Source of the DNA: Candidatus Schmidhempelia bombi str. Bimp
GTDB taxonomy: Bacteria > Pseudomonadota > Gammaproteobacteria > Enterobacterales > Orbaceae
Direction of reading: 5' to 3'
NCBI RefSeq assembly: GCF_000471645.3
Contig: NZ_AWGA01000011.1
Span: 46,985 to 110,984 of the forward strand
Length of the DNA stretch: 64,000 nt
Under the pieces are notes generated by a model. That model worked only from the letters and a program-made list of their open reading frames with translations. It was not told the origin of the DNA and did no database searches. Below are positions 1 to 9,052 of this stretch, in pieces. How positions within the stretch are numbered: the first letter of the stretch is position 1; the number at the start of each line of letters is the position of its first letter. The position numbers and the translations under genes are program-made.

Positions 1-3000
1 ACTTGAAGAACAAAATGAGGTAGTTGCCGAATCAGAAGAGTATGCTTTATCGTTGCAACAACAAGTTGATGAGTATGAGCAAGAAGTCGATAATATCAAA
101 ACCCAACTAGCGGATTATCAGCAAGCATTAGATATACAACAAACGCGTGCTATTCAGTACCAACAAGCGGTACAAATGTTAGAAAATGCCAAAAAAGTCT
201 GTCAATTACCTGAGTTAACGTTAGACAATGTTGAACAGCAACATAATCTATTGACTAAACATGAAGCTGAGATTACTCAACAAGTATTACAGCTTGAACA
301 AAGACTCAGTGTTGCCGATGCCGCTATAAATCAATTTGAACAAGCTTATCAGTTAGTGGCTAAATTAGCTGGTGATGTTACCCGTAATGCCGCATGGCAA
401 ACAGCTAAATCTATTTTAAACCGTTGGCCATTGCACTGCTATCAAGCACAACAGGCGGACGCTTTACAACGTCAATTAGCCGAATTAGAACATCGATGTT
501 ATGAACAGCAACAAGCTCAACACAATTTTACTTTATTCTGTAAACGAATCGGACGACAAATTAATGTCGAACAACTCGATGAAGTAAAACATGAATTAGA
601 AATGCAGTTGGAAAACGTAACCCAGTTAACGGAAAATACCAGCGAAGAAAGAATTAATCTCAGACAAGAACTAAACCAAATTCAACAAACCATTGAAGCA
701 TTGACTAAACAAGCACCGCTGTGGTTAAAAGCGCAAGATCGACTGATTGGGTTTAGAGAGCAATCAGGTCAACCATTAGCGAGTAGCCAGCAAGTTACCA
801 GTTATATGCAGCAGTTGTTAGAACAGGAACGAATACTAACAACAGAAAAAGATAAGGTATCAAATCAACGTCAATCTCTTGAGAAAAAAATTGAACAGCT
901 TAGCCAACCAAACGGGACCGATGATGAGCGTTTAAGCTCGTTAGCAGAATATTTTAATGGTGTGCTACTTTCGGAAATATATGACGATATTACGATTGAT
1001 GAAGCTCCTTATTTCTCAGCCGTTTATGGTCCGGCACGCCAAGCAATTGTGGTAAATGATTTAACGGCAATTCGAGAGAAACTAGAGACACTTGATGATT
1101 GCCCAGAAGATATTTATTTCATTGAAGGGAACCCCTCTTCCTTTGATGATGGTATGTTCAATTGTGAAGAATTAACTAATGCGGTATTAGTTAAAGCCGG
1201 CGATCGTCAATGGCGCTATTCACGTTTTCCTGCCGTTCCACTGTTTGGGCGTGCGGCACGAGAAACACAACTTGAAGTGTTATCATTAGAACGAGATGAG
1301 TTAGCCGAAAGTTATGCTAAACTCTCTTTTGATCTACAAAAAGTACAACGTTTACAACACAACTTGGGGCTATTTATTGGTGAATATCTAGCTACTGCTT
1401 TTCAGCCCGATCCAGAAGTTCAGATTCAACAACTAAACGCTCGTCGTAATGATATTGAGCGACAATTATTTGAACATCAAGCACAATTACAACAATTACA
1501 ACAACAATTAACATCGTCAAAAACGCAGTTAAATCAATTAAACCAATTAACGTCTTATCAACATTTATTATCTGATGATGATTTAGCTGAGCGTATTGAT
1601 GAATTACGTGAACAATTACAAAAATCGCAAGACTCTGTCAGCTACGTAAAAAGTAATCAAACATATATCCATCAACTAGAGCCTTTGGTTGCGGTATTAC
1701 AAAGTGATCCAGAACAGAATGATGAATTACATCAACAATATCAGCAAATTAAATTAACGCAACAGCAAACTAAAAACCAGCTATTTGCATTATCAGAAGT
1801 CACTTCTCGCCGTGCACATTTTAGTTATGCTGATTCAGCCGATATATTAAATGAAAATAATGATTTAAATGAGCAGTTACGTCATCGTTTAGAGATTGTT
1901 GAAACCGAACGTAATGCCGTACGTGAAAAATTACGGCATTATCAGACACAAGCTAATCAGAATCAACAACTATTAGCATCATTAAAAAGTGCTTTTGATA
2001 CTAAACATGATGTTTTAAATGAGCTTAAACATGAAATCCGCGATAGTGGTATTAATATTGACTCGGTCTCTGAAGAACATGCCCGTCTACGTCGCGATGA
2101 ATTGCAACAAAAGGTAGTAACTAACCGCAGTCAATGCAACCAGCTTGAAAAACAGTTATTATTATGTGAGGCAACGATGGAACAGTGCCAAAAAACTCTT
2201 CGTAAAGTTGAACGTGACTATCAAACATTACGAGAACAAGTCGTGCAAGCCAAAGCGGGTTGGTGTATTGTTTTACGGCTAGTCAAAGAAAATAATGTTG
2301 AAAGACGATTACATCGCCGAGAATTAGCTTATTTAAGTGCGGACGAACTTCGTTCCATGTCAGATAAAGCACTAGGATCATTACGTTTAGCCGTTGCTGA
2401 TAATGAACATTTACGTGATATTTTACGGTTATCAGAAAATTCGAAACACCCAGAACGTAAAATCCATTTTTATATTGCAATGTATAAACATTTACGTGAA
2501 CGAATTCGTCAGGACATTCTTAAAACCGATGATCCTATTGAGGCAATCGAACAAATGGAGATTGAATTATCCCGTTTAACGAATGAACTCACAACGCGCG
2601 AACAAAAATTAGCAATTAGCTCGAAAAGCGTAGCCAATATTATTCGTAAAACAATTCAACGAGAGCAAAATCGTATCCGTATGTTAAATCATGGGTTACA
2701 ATCGGTTGCATTTGGACAAGTGAATGGAGTTCGGTTAAATGTAAATATACGCGAAAGCCATGCAACTTTATTATCCATTTTATCAGAACAACAAGAACAG
2801 CATCAGGATCTATTTACTAATCAGCGTATTACTTTCTCAGAAGCATTAGCCAAATTATATCAACGCCTTAATCCACATATTGATATGGGACAACGAACAC
2901 CACAAACGGTTGGTGAAGCGTTATTGGACTATCGTAATTACCTTGAACTTGATATTGAAGTAAATCGTGGTGCTGATGGATGGTTACGTGCTGAAAGTGG

Positions 3001-3319
3001 GGCGTTATCAACAGGTGAAGCGATTGGTACCGGTATGTCCATTTTATTAATGGTAATTCAAAGTTGGGAAGAAGAATCTAAGCGTTTACGTAGTAAAGAC
3101 ATTTTACCATGTCGTTTATTATTCTTAGACGAAGCGGCACGCTTAGACAGTAAATCGATATCTACCTTATTTGAATTGTGCGAACGTTTAGATATGCAGC
3201 TTATTATTGCTGCACCAGAAAATATCAGCCCTGAAAAAGGAACAACCTATAAGTTAGTGCGTAAAGTATTAAATAACCAAGAACATGTTCATGTTGTTGG
3301 TTTAAAAGGTTTTGCTTGA
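1..3319 (+). CDS. mukB: Chromosome partition protein MukB (5' end outside window)
   Basis: MukB is the SMC-like ATPase of the MukBEF condensin, which compacts and segregates the chromosome in gammaproteobacteria. The frame is open from base 2, so the N-terminal head with Walker A lies upstream; about 1105 codons remain, against 1486 residues for the E. coli protein. A long Gln/Glu/Leu-rich coiled coil runs from the window start. A globular hinge lies about 980-1270 (around [14 protein letters not shown] to [13 protein letters not shown]), a second coiled coil follows, and the C-terminal head has the signature [14 protein letters not shown] and the Walker B stretch [13 protein letters not shown]. 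mukF and mukE would be expected upstream but are not visible. A terminator follows the TGA. Identity is secure. Confidence 0.97.
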   Translation, partial: LEEQNEVVAESEEYALSLQQQVDEYEQEVDNIKTQLADYQQALDIQQTRAIQYQQAVQMLENAKKVCQLPELTLDNVEQQHNLLTKHEAEITQQVLQLEQRLSVADAAINQFEQAYQLVAKLAGDVTRNAAWQTAKSILNRWPLHCYQAQQADALQRQLAELEHRCYEQQQAQHNFTLFCKRIGRQINVEQLDEVKHELEMQLENVTQLTENTSEERINLRQELNQIQQTIEALTKQAPLWLKAQDRLIGFREQSGQPLASSQQVTSYMQQLLEQERILTTEKDKVSNQRQSLEKKIEQLSQPNGTDDERLSSLAEYFNGVLLSEIYDDITIDEAPYFSAVYGPARQAIVVNDLTAIREKLETLDDCPEDIYFIEGNPSSFDDGMFNCEELTNAVLVKAGDRQWRYSRFPAVPLFGRAARETQLEVLSLERDELAESYAKLSFDLQKVQRLQHNLGLFIGEYLATAFQPDPEVQIQQLNARRNDIERQLFEHQAQLQQLQQQLTSSKTQLNQLNQLTSYQHLLSDDDLAERIDELREQLQKSQDSVSYVKSNQTYIHQLEPLVAVLQSDPEQNDELHQQYQQIKLTQQQTKNQLFALSEVTSRRAHFSYADSADILNENNDLNEQLRHRLEIVETERNAVREKLRHYQTQANQNQQLLASLKSAFDTKHDVLNELKHEIRDSGINIDSVSEEHARLRRDELQQKVVTNRSQCNQLEKQLLLCEATMEQCQKTLRKVERDYQTLREQVVQAKAGWCIVLRLVKENNVERRLHRRELAYLSADELRSMSDKALGSLRLAVADNEHLRDILRLSENSKHPERKIHFYIAMYKHLRERIRQDILKTDDPIEAIEQMEIELSRLTNELTTREQKLAISSKSVANIIRKTIQREQNRIRMLNHGLQSVAFGQVNGVRLNVNIRESHATLLSILSEQQEQHQDLFTNQRITFSEALAKLYQRLNPHIDMGQRTPQTVGEALLDYRNYLELDIEVNRGADGWLRAESGALSTGEAIGTGMSILLMVIQSWEEESKRLRSKDILPCRLLFLDEAARLDSKSISTLFELCERLDMQLIIAAPENISPEKGTTYKLVRKVLNNQEHVHVVGLKGFA

Positions 3320-3339
3320 TTTATTTTATAACAATTAAT

Positions 3340-3370
3340 AAAAAGGATCTGTGTAAGGTCCTTTTTATTG
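3340..3370 (+). terminator. Rho-independent terminator after mukB
   Basis: A 10-bp stem (3340-3349 with 3357-3366, one G-T pair) has a 7-base loop. Its 3' arm ends in a T run. It starts 20 bases after the mukB stop. Confidence 0.75.
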
Positions 3371-3764
3371 AGTATTCTGATATTTCTACACTAAATCTTT
3401 TTTATATTTATAATAGGGCGTTTTCTCTTTTTTGTTAACCTATTTTAAAGGATAGGATCAACATATGATACCAATAAAAATTTTTTTTATTGGTAGCGAT
3501 AAATGGTTGGGTTACTAGCGTTAATTAATCGTAGCTTATTGCCGATGAAACTATAATATCTTTTTTTAACCCTCTTCATTTTTAACTGTCATCTTCTATC
3601 AAATAAGCATAACCTAATGCCAATAACTTTATTAGTTAGTAAATTTGTTATATCACAACACATTGCTCAACCACCCAATCCATAAACTTTCACTAAATAA
3701 TAGTCAGAAAAATTTGCATTTGTTATTGCTGTATTAGATTGAAAAAGGAATTAGTATCATTTCT
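3371..3764. other. Intergenic region between mukB and the convergent secreted-protein gene
   Basis: No supported gene is seen in these roughly 390 AT-rich bases. They contain a perfect 10-bp inverted repeat (3470-3479 with 3485-3494) built on ACCAATAAAA, terminator-like in shape. It could end transcription from either side. Confidence 0.5.
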
Positions 3765-4760
3765 TTATTTCCAAATAGGTGAAAACAAGAAAGGTTCAAT
3801 CGTGTCGTTATCACACTTAAGAAAAGCGATACGCTTGCCATTTTTTTTCACTAAAATACCTGCATTTGTTGAGTCAGTATTAACTTCATATTGCCATATA
3901 TCTTTATTAAAAATTAGCGGAGTAATTAATATTTCACCTTTGTTAATGTCCTTATTTAATTCCAACTCTATTTTATTTCTACTACCATATCGGTATAGCA
4001 AATCACTTTTATTAAAGAAATTATAACAAATAGATAGCTGTTTATTATTTATTTGACAGCCAAAAGCATCCATTTCAATAGTTTTTTCGTTGTATGTACA
4101 TAAAGAACGATTTTTGAAAAATAATTTTTGTCTATAATAATTAACTATATCTGGATAGACCAATAGTCTAGATAACCATTTTTTAATTTCATTTTTGGTG
4201 ATATGTTGTTCAATTTTATCAAGTAAAATAAATAATAAACTTTCATAATAATTCATCGCATATTCACCAAAAATATATTGTTTATTTGCTACTAATATTT
4301 TTTTTATCAATTCATTGGTTCTATTGTTTTTATCCTCAATATAAGGATCACCAATAATATTTCCCATTTGTTGCTGAAAAGTCACTTTTCCTAATAAAAC
4401 TAAAGTATCATCAATAAGAGTTAAATACGTAATGGTCAAAGGCGAATTTCCTGTTGTTGCTTCAATAAAACCAAATACGCCTAATTGAGAATAAAACATT
4501 TTTCCACCAAAATAGCCATTACCACTAACTTTATTTGAATAAGTATAAAATTGGTTATTCATTTTAATATTTAATAATTGATAGCCATCAAAACGCATTA
4601 ATTCATTTGTTGGATATTTACAGTATTCATATTTTAAATCAATGCTACTTCCTGCAAATGTTTCTATTCTTCTTTCTTCATAATCATCCCTAATACATTC
4701 AGTGTTATGCGCAAATGCACAATTTATAAATAGCGAAAAGTAAATAATTATTTTTTTCAT
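3765..4760 (-). CDS. Hypothetical secreted protein, 331 aa
   Basis: I do not recognise this family. The N-terminus MKKIIIYFSLFINCAFAHN is a clear Sec signal peptide with cleavage after AFA, so the mature protein is periplasmic or exported. Cysteines are spread along the chain. The last 110 residues (from about SICYNFFNKSDLLYRYGS) resemble a C-terminal module I have seen in uncharacterised proteobacterial secreted proteins (a YRYG-x-x-x-K-IELEL pattern), but this is a weak memory. The start is supported by a GGAG ribosome binding site about 9 bases upstream. The gene stands alone between mukB and pssA, in a region more AT-rich than its neighbours. It may be lineage-specific. Confidence 0.75.
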   Translation of the reverse strand: MKKIIIYFSLFINCAFAHNTECIRDDYEERRIETFAGSSIDLKYEYCKYPTNELMRFDGYQLLNIKMNNQFYTYSNKVSGNGYFGGKMFYSQLGVFGFIEATTGNSPLTITYLTLIDDTLVLLGKVTFQQQMGNIIGDPYIEDKNNRTNELIKKILVANKQYIFGEYAMNYYESLLFILLDKIEQHITKNEIKKWLSRLLVYPDIVNYYRQKLFFKNRSLCTYNEKTIEMDAFGCQINNKQLSICYNFFNKSDLLYRYGSRNKIELELNKDINKGEILITPLIFNKDIWQYEVNTDSTNAGILVKKNGKRIAFLKCDNDTIEPFLFSPIWK

Positions 4761-5120
4761 TTTTATTCTCCATTTTATTTATAATTTCTCATAAATTTAA
4801 TTCTTACGCTTTTATGTTTTGATTAGTTAGCAGATAAATAACTAATTAATTAAAATATTGGATGGGTCAGTACCAGATTTTTTATTTAGTTGGTTATAGA
4901 ATAGGTCTTTAGTGCAAAGGTTATTGTGTAAAATCAATAAGACAGAATAATGTTAAGCTATTATATTTTGGGTTATTAAACTCATAAAGATAGCTGAACG
5001 AGCTTATCAAAATAAGATTTAAGCGCAATAAAAAGGGTGTCAATGTTAGTCTTTATGATTAACCGTTAATATCTGTTTTATCCTTTAATAAGAATAAATA
5101 ATTAAGTTAATATTTTTATT
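4761..5120. other. Intergenic region, no gene seen
   Basis: This AT-rich spacer lies between the secreted-protein gene and pssA, both on the minus strand. It should hold the promoter of the secreted-protein gene near 4770-4860. No convincing ORF or RNA gene was found. Confidence 0.5.
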
Positions 5121-5160
5121 TAAATAGAATCAATGACTTAATTGTCATTGATTCTATTTA
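5121..5160 (-). terminator. 17-bp perfect hairpin just after pssA
   Basis: Arms 5121-5137 and 5144-5160 are exact reverse complements around a 6-base loop. It begins 2 bases after the pssA stop. There is no good T run on the minus-strand side, so it may be a 3'-end stabilising hairpin rather than a classical terminator. Confidence 0.6.
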
Positions 5161-5162
5161 AG

Positions 5163-6518
5163 TTAAAGAAGATTTTTAATAATTTTATCTATTTTAATAC
5201 GTCTCAAATGCTTGATTAATTTATGTACTGGTTTTGGATAGAATTGACTTGCCTGTATTTGTTGATAATGTGTGATGACAAAAGTATGTTCGCGAATGGT
5301 AGATAATTCTTGTGTGAATTTTCCAGTCAGTTCATATTTCGGATCATGAATTAAAATGGCACTTTCTAAATCTAAATTCCAAGCGCGAGGATTAAGATTA
5401 TTACCTGTAATCATTATCCAATCATTATCAACCCAAATACCTTTCAGATGGTAAGAGTTATTAGCATGTTTCCATAATCTAACGGTCAATAGTCCCTTAT
5501 CTACATAGGTTTGTAAACGGGTAATAAATTTACGTAAATTAATTTCATAAAGATAAGGCAATCCGCCAATAAAGTTAAATGGTTCATCTTCTGGAATAAA
5601 GAAATCATTTGCGGTTTTATCACCAACAATAATTTCGACCTGTTTTCCTTTTTTTAGCAGACGAATAATATCTTTTATTAAAATATTGGGTAAATTAAAA
5701 TAAGGTGTACATAGTACCACTTTGTTTTGTGTACTGTTAATCAAATGGTGAATAGTTTGATTAAGCAGATTACGTTTTCCTAAACCAATGATAGGCGTAA
5801 CAGCAAGTTCATTATTTGTGGCAGAAGGTGCAAATTGATAAGTCGTTTGTGATAACTGCTGTCTAAGTAATTTTATATCGGGTTTTATTGCTTTTCGTGA
5901 TGGTTGCTGTGGCTGATTTAAATTTTGAGTGGCATGGGAAGCGATAAGTTGCTCTTCTACCAGATTGACCATACTATCAGCAAGAGTAGCATTTTTGATG
6001 ATATGGTAACGATCATAACGGTACTTATCTAATTGATGTAAATAGACATTGTTAATACTAGCCCCAGTATAAATGACACTATCATCAATAATACTACCTT
6101 TAAGGTGTAAAACACCTAACACTTCGCGTCGGTTAATAGGCACGCCATATATACCGATATCCAGATCGGGATATTGAGATTTCATATCAACATAAAAATT
6201 AGCATTAGTTTGAGCTTTACCCTCACCGATTCGACCTCGTTGTGCCCTATGCCAATCCACAATTACATTAACTTTAAGTGCAGGATTCGCTTTTTTAGCT
6301 TGATATAATGCCTTTAATATTTCTTGTCCAGCCTCATCACGCTCTAGATACAGACCGATTAAATAAATACGGTTTTTAGCTTGTCGAATCATATCTAGTA
6401 AGGTGGTACGGTATGCTTCTGCTGATAATAAGATTTGATAATCGTTAGCATGCAAAGCAATTTTAGGTAATTCATTAATAGGTTTGTAATGATCGAGTTT
6501 TAAAAACGGTATATGCAT
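5163..6518 (-). CDS. pssA: CDP-diacylglycerol-serine O-phosphatidyltransferase
   Basis: PssA makes phosphatidylserine from CDP-diacylglycerol and L-serine, the committed step to phosphatidylethanolamine. It belongs to the phospholipase D superfamily and associates peripherally with the membrane. At 451 aa it is exactly the length of E. coli PssA. Two HKD motifs are present: HLKGSIIDD with H138, and YHLKGIWVD with H357, at the same positions as in E. coli. The stretches VDWHRAQRGRIG and LCTPYFNLPNILIKDIIRLL also match the family. The C-terminus is basic (LIKHLRRIKIDKIIKNLL), suited to binding acidic lipids. The gene is monocistronic. Its ribosome binding site is weak. Confidence 0.95.
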   Translation of the reverse strand: MHIPFLKLDHYKPINELPKIALHANDYQILLSAEAYRTTLLDMIRQAKNRIYLIGLYLERDEAGQEILKALYQAKKANPALKVNVIVDWHRAQRGRIGEGKAQTNANFYVDMKSQYPDLDIGIYGVPINRREVLGVLHLKGSIIDDSVIYTGASINNVYLHQLDKYRYDRYHIIKNATLADSMVNLVEEQLIASHATQNLNQPQQPSRKAIKPDIKLLRQQLSQTTYQFAPSATNNELAVTPIIGLGKRNLLNQTIHHLINSTQNKVVLCTPYFNLPNILIKDIIRLLKKGKQVEIIVGDKTANDFFIPEDEPFNFIGGLPYLYEINLRKFITRLQTYVDKGLLTVRLWKHANNSYHLKGIWVDNDWIMITGNNLNPRAWNLDLESAILIHDPKYELTGKFTQELSTIREHTFVITHYQQIQASQFYPKPVHKLIKHLRRIKIDKIIKNLL

Positions 6519-6771
6519 AAAATAATTAATGCTTGTTGTTAAATATGTTTATAGAATAACATATTTTATAGGTAAGAGTAATCTATTAACCTAAATCTAG
6601 ACGAGTAATAACAGCATTATAAGCATGGCTTTATGTCAGATATAGAGTGTGAATTTTTTGTTATGATACATATCATGACAAATGATACAAGAAAATAGCA
6701 TTAATAATGATGAACTAGTCAATTTTTTGCTAAATGATGGAATACGATAAAGAGTGCAAAGAGGAAATAAC

Positions 6772-7209
6772 ATGGAAATTAAATCTGCTATCGGGCAACA
6801 ATCTCCGTTAATTGATGACGCTTTAAATTTACGTCAGCACGTTTTTATTAATGAACAGGGTTTTGACCCTTTGATTGAAGTTGATGAATATGATGATGTG
6901 GCTTTGCATATCGTCGCTTATATTGATAACCAGCCGGTAGGCGTTGCGCGGTTAATTTTTCAAGAGAATAATAAAGCAAAAATAGGGCGGGTTGCCGTGT
7001 TAAAGGCCTATCGTGCCTTAGGGGTTGGTAAACAGTTAATGGAGTATTTAATTAACTACGCTCAAAATCACCATTTATCTGAGCTATGTTTATCTTCACA
7101 ACTGCATGCTAAGCATTTTTATGCAAAGTTGGGTTTTCAAGCTCAAGGTGACGTTTATTTAGAAGAAGAGGCTGAACATATATGGATGGTGTTACCTATT
7201 TCTTCATAG
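6772..7209 (+). CDS. GNAT family N-acetyltransferase (YjcF/ElaA-like)
   Basis: This small acyl-CoA-dependent acetyltransferase of 145 aa has an unknown substrate. The acetyl-CoA binding motif is RALGVG (residues 81-86). The early LRQHVFINEQG stretch and the C-terminal FYAKLGFQ...EEEAEHIWM pattern are typical of the YjcF/ElaA subgroup. I chose ATG 6772 because GAGGA sits 6 bases upstream; an in-frame GTG at 6754 would add 6 residues but has no such site. Its stop is only a few bases from the truncated prophage repressor, so it appears to mark the left chromosomal boundary of the island. Confidence 0.85.
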   Translation: MEIKSAIGQQSPLIDDALNLRQHVFINEQGFDPLIEVDEYDDVALHIVAYIDNQPVGVARLIFQENNKAKIGRVAVLKAYRALGVGKQLMEYLINYAQNHHLSELCLSSQLHAKHFYAKLGFQAQGDVYLEEEAEHIWMVLPISS

Positions 7210-7224
7210 TTATAAGTACATCTA

Positions 7225-7491
7225 TTGGATATATCTTCCGCAAGTCTTGTTCAACGGTATAAAAGAGATCAGTTTCCATCAGATATTGTTGTGCGTTGTA
7301 TGGCTGAGACAGGGGCTACATTAGAATGGCTAGCTAATGGTGACGGTGAATTTTTACCAAGTGAGCCAAAGCAAAAAGAAACTGTTCTAACTGATGAAAT
7401 AATAGAAAAGTTGGAGAGACTGGGGAGCCTAAAAGAAAAGGGCTTAATAACCGATCAAGAGTTTAATGAATTAAAAGCAAAGCTGATTTAA
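7225..7491 (+). pseudogene. 5'-truncated phage CI-type repressor with SHOCT tail
   Basis: The remaining reading frame begins inside a CI-repressor helix-turn-helix domain: DISSASLVQRYKRDQFPSD then ETGATLEWLANGDGEF, which is the second half of the usual fold. The frame is closed by a stop at 7213-7215, and only HLL precedes the recognisable part, so the first helices are lost. A TTG at 7225 could start an 88-residue product, but it lacks the recognition half. A linker follows, then a C-terminal SHOCT-like helix pair (DEIIEKLERLGSLKEKGLIT...KAKLI). The break point is 4 to 16 bases after the GNAT stop, so a deletion probably removed the lytic genes and the repressor 5' end. Confidence 0.75.
7366..7490 (+). 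repeat. SHOCT-tail repeat, copy 1 (parent copy in the repressor)
   Basis: This is the 3' end of the repressor gene, encoding linker plus EKLERLGSLKEKGLITDQ through KAKLI and the stop. It is the likely source of the two diverged copies downstream at 7742 and 8921. It lies immediately ahead of the decayed secreted-protein gene. Confidence 0.8.
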
Positions 7492-7519
7492 GAAAAATTA
7501 AAGAATAAGAGATAAAAAT

Positions 7520-7736
7520 ATGAAAAAATTATATAAAATAGTTCTATCGCTTATAATCTGCTTGTTATTTTCTTCAATGAGTTATGCCAGTCAAAACTGT
7601 TGATAAAAGGACGTGTGAAAATAGTGATTTTGTATCATTATTCCAAGATAACGATCTTCAGTTTGTTTATCGGTATACATTTAATGATAAGAAAAAGATG
7701 TATGTATCTTTTTACATTGACGATGTTTGTAATTAA
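7520..7736 (+). pseudogene. Decayed paralogue of the adjacent small secreted protein
   Basis: ATG 7520 opens a signal peptide (MKKLYKIVLSLIICLLFSSM, then SYA) that stops at TGA 7601 after 27 codons. The sequence then continues in the +1 frame to TAA 7734 with FQDNDLQFVYRYTFNDKKK and FYIDDVCN. This matches the C-terminus of the next gene (FKENDLRFLYRYQFSDKK, SIDDMCD). The middle of the protein is missing and the frame is shifted, so this is a deletion derivative of a duplicate of 7897-8316. Confidence 0.8.
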
Positions 7737-7741
7737 AAATC

Positions 7742-7869
7742 CAAAATCAAAAAAGAAAAGGATTCTATCTGATGAATGAATAGAAAAGTTGGAGCGACTG
7801 GAAATCTTAAAAGAAAAGGGCTTAATAACCGATCGAGAGTTTAATGAATTAAAGGCGAAGTTGATTTAT
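7742..7869 (+). repeat. SHOCT-tail repeat, copy 2
   Basis: About 125 bases closely match copy 1, including the linker region (CCAAAATCAAAAAAGAAAAG against CCAAAGCAAAAAGAAA) and a nearly identical SHOCT stretch, LKEKGLITDREFNELKAKLI. A TGA has arisen early in the copy, and the original stop is changed so the frame runs on into the following gene. The tail is detached from any repressor. Confidence 0.8.
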
Positions 7870-7896
7870 TCACTAATAATTAAAGGAAACAACATC

Positions 7897-8316
7897 ATGA
7901 AAAAAACATTTAAACAAGTTTTATTGGTAGTAAGTTGTATGGTGATCCCATTTGGTAGTTATGCTAATACTAATCAAGATTTAGCAGCCAAAAATCTTGC
8001 CGAAGGTGCAAAAAGAAACCTATTAAGTATTTACGGAAAATTCCCAATAAAATTAGATAACGTATCACAACTTACCGATATAACATCAAGTAAACAAAAT
8101 ATCATTTATGACTACAATGTTACAATGGAAAGTGGTTTATTAACTTCTGAAATTCTTGCTGAGGCACTAAAAGAGAGTCAAAAAGATAGCGTTTGCTCAG
8201 TCCCTGTTTTTGTTCAAACATTTAAAGAAAATGATTTACGATTCTTATACCGTTATCAATTTTCAGATAAAAAGATCATTCCTGTTACTTTATCTATTGA
8301 TGATATGTGTGATTAA
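7897..8316 (+). CDS. Hypothetical small secreted protein, 139 aa
   Basis: Function unknown. The product has a Sec signal peptide (MKKTFKQVLLVVSCMVIP, cleavage near SYA-NT) and a mature part of about 115 residues. Two cysteines, in DSVCSVP and at the end in DDMCD, could form a disulfide. I chose ATG 7897 because AAAGGAAAC lies just upstream and a signal peptide follows at once; the frame stays open upstream to 7789 only because it reads through the SHOCT repeat. A decayed paralogue precedes it. It lies within prophage cargo, so a lysogenic-conversion (moron) role is possible, but there is no direct evidence. Confidence 0.7.
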   Translation: MKKTFKQVLLVVSCMVIPFGSYANTNQDLAAKNLAEGAKRNLLSIYGKFPIKLDNVSQLTDITSSKQNIIYDYNVTMESGLLTSEILAEALKESQKDSVCSVPVFVQTFKENDLRFLYRYQFSDKKIIPVTLSIDDMCD

Positions 8317-8394
8317 AATAATTTTAAGAAGATTATTTTGATTAAAAGTTAAATATTGAATGTTATAAATTATAAATAATTAAGTGGGGTAAGG

Positions 8395-8913
8395 ATGGAA
8401 GGAAAATTAATATTTGCATATATCAGCGCAAATAAAGAATTTTTAATTCATGTTGTCCATTATATTCGGCAAGATGATAAATATATTCAAGGCATAAATA
8501 TAATAGATGGTAAAAGTGGGCAATTTAGAACGTATCGTAAGGATCGAATAATTGCTAAATTTAATACCGAAAGTGAAGCCAAATTATATTCACTTGCCGA
8601 TAATCTAGATCATGCTATTAATGTTTGGGCAACAACTAATCCACGCTTACAAAGTTCATCAACCTCTTTTAATATATTTGATATTCACTTCACAGGCTTT
8701 AGACAAGCTGATAAAGAACGTTTAATCAAATTGGCAGAAGAAAAAGAATTAACTGTCCGCCAAAGCGTAACCTTAAACCTGCAATTACTCTGTGTTGGTT
8801 ATAACGCAAGCATCAAAAAAATTGAAAAATCCCAAAAAATGGGAATCAACATCATGAATGAAAGCGACTTCTTAAACTTTTTAGAAACAGGTGAGATATT
8901 GTTAGGGGAGTGA
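8395..8913 (+). CDS. Small protein with WYL-like N-terminus and BRCT domain
   Basis: This 172-aa protein has two visible parts. Residues 1-56 end in GQFRTYRKDRIIAKF, resembling the end of WYL ligand-sensing domains (R-T-F-x-x-D-R-I). Residues 94-165 look like a BRCT fold: FDIHFTGF, then LLCVGYNASIKKIEKSQKMG, then NIMNESDFLNFL, the pattern seen in bacterial BRCT domains such as the one in NAD-dependent DNA ligase. BRCT domains bind DNA ends or phosphopeptides; WYL domains occur in regulators of defence genes. There is no enzyme motif. The start ATG follows GGGGTAAGG. It lies between the secreted protein and the nucleotidyltransferase/DUF262 pair. The WYL assignment is weak; BRCT is fairly good. 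Confidence 0.7.
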   Translation: MEGKLIFAYISANKEFLIHVVHYIRQDDKYIQGINIIDGKSGQFRTYRKDRIIAKFNTESEAKLYSLADNLDHAINVWATTNPRLQSSSTSFNIFDIHFTGFRQADKERLIKLAEEKELTVRQSVTLNLQLLCVGYNASIKKIEKSQKMGINIMNESDFLNFLETGEILLGE

Positions 8914-8920
8914 TTAAAGA

Positions 8921-9027
8921 AGTTTTGTCTAATAATCGGTGGAAAATTTAAATAACAGGCAAACTTAAAAGAAAAGGGTGCCATAACTGATCAAGTGTTT
9001 AATGTATTAAAGGCTAAATTGATTTGA
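8921..9027 (+). repeat. SHOCT-tail repeat, copy 3 (most diverged)
   Basis: The last 66 bases translate as NLKEKGAITDQVFNVLKAKL-I followed by TGA, clearly the same tail as copies 1 and 2. The upstream 40 bases match only loosely. It ends 25 bases before the start of the nucleotidyltransferase gene. Confidence 0.75.
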
Positions 9028-9052
9028 GAAACAAGAATGGGAAATAAATTGA

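Noticed and set aside
3739..4026. Plus-strand ORF of 95 aa
   Set aside because: It lies antisense to the secreted-protein gene, which has a signal peptide and ribosome binding site; no family.
7789..7896. Fusion of a SHOCT domain to the secreted protein
   Set aside because: The frame reads through the decayed SHOCT repeat by chance; a signal peptide must be N-terminal and ATG 7897 has a good ribosome binding site.
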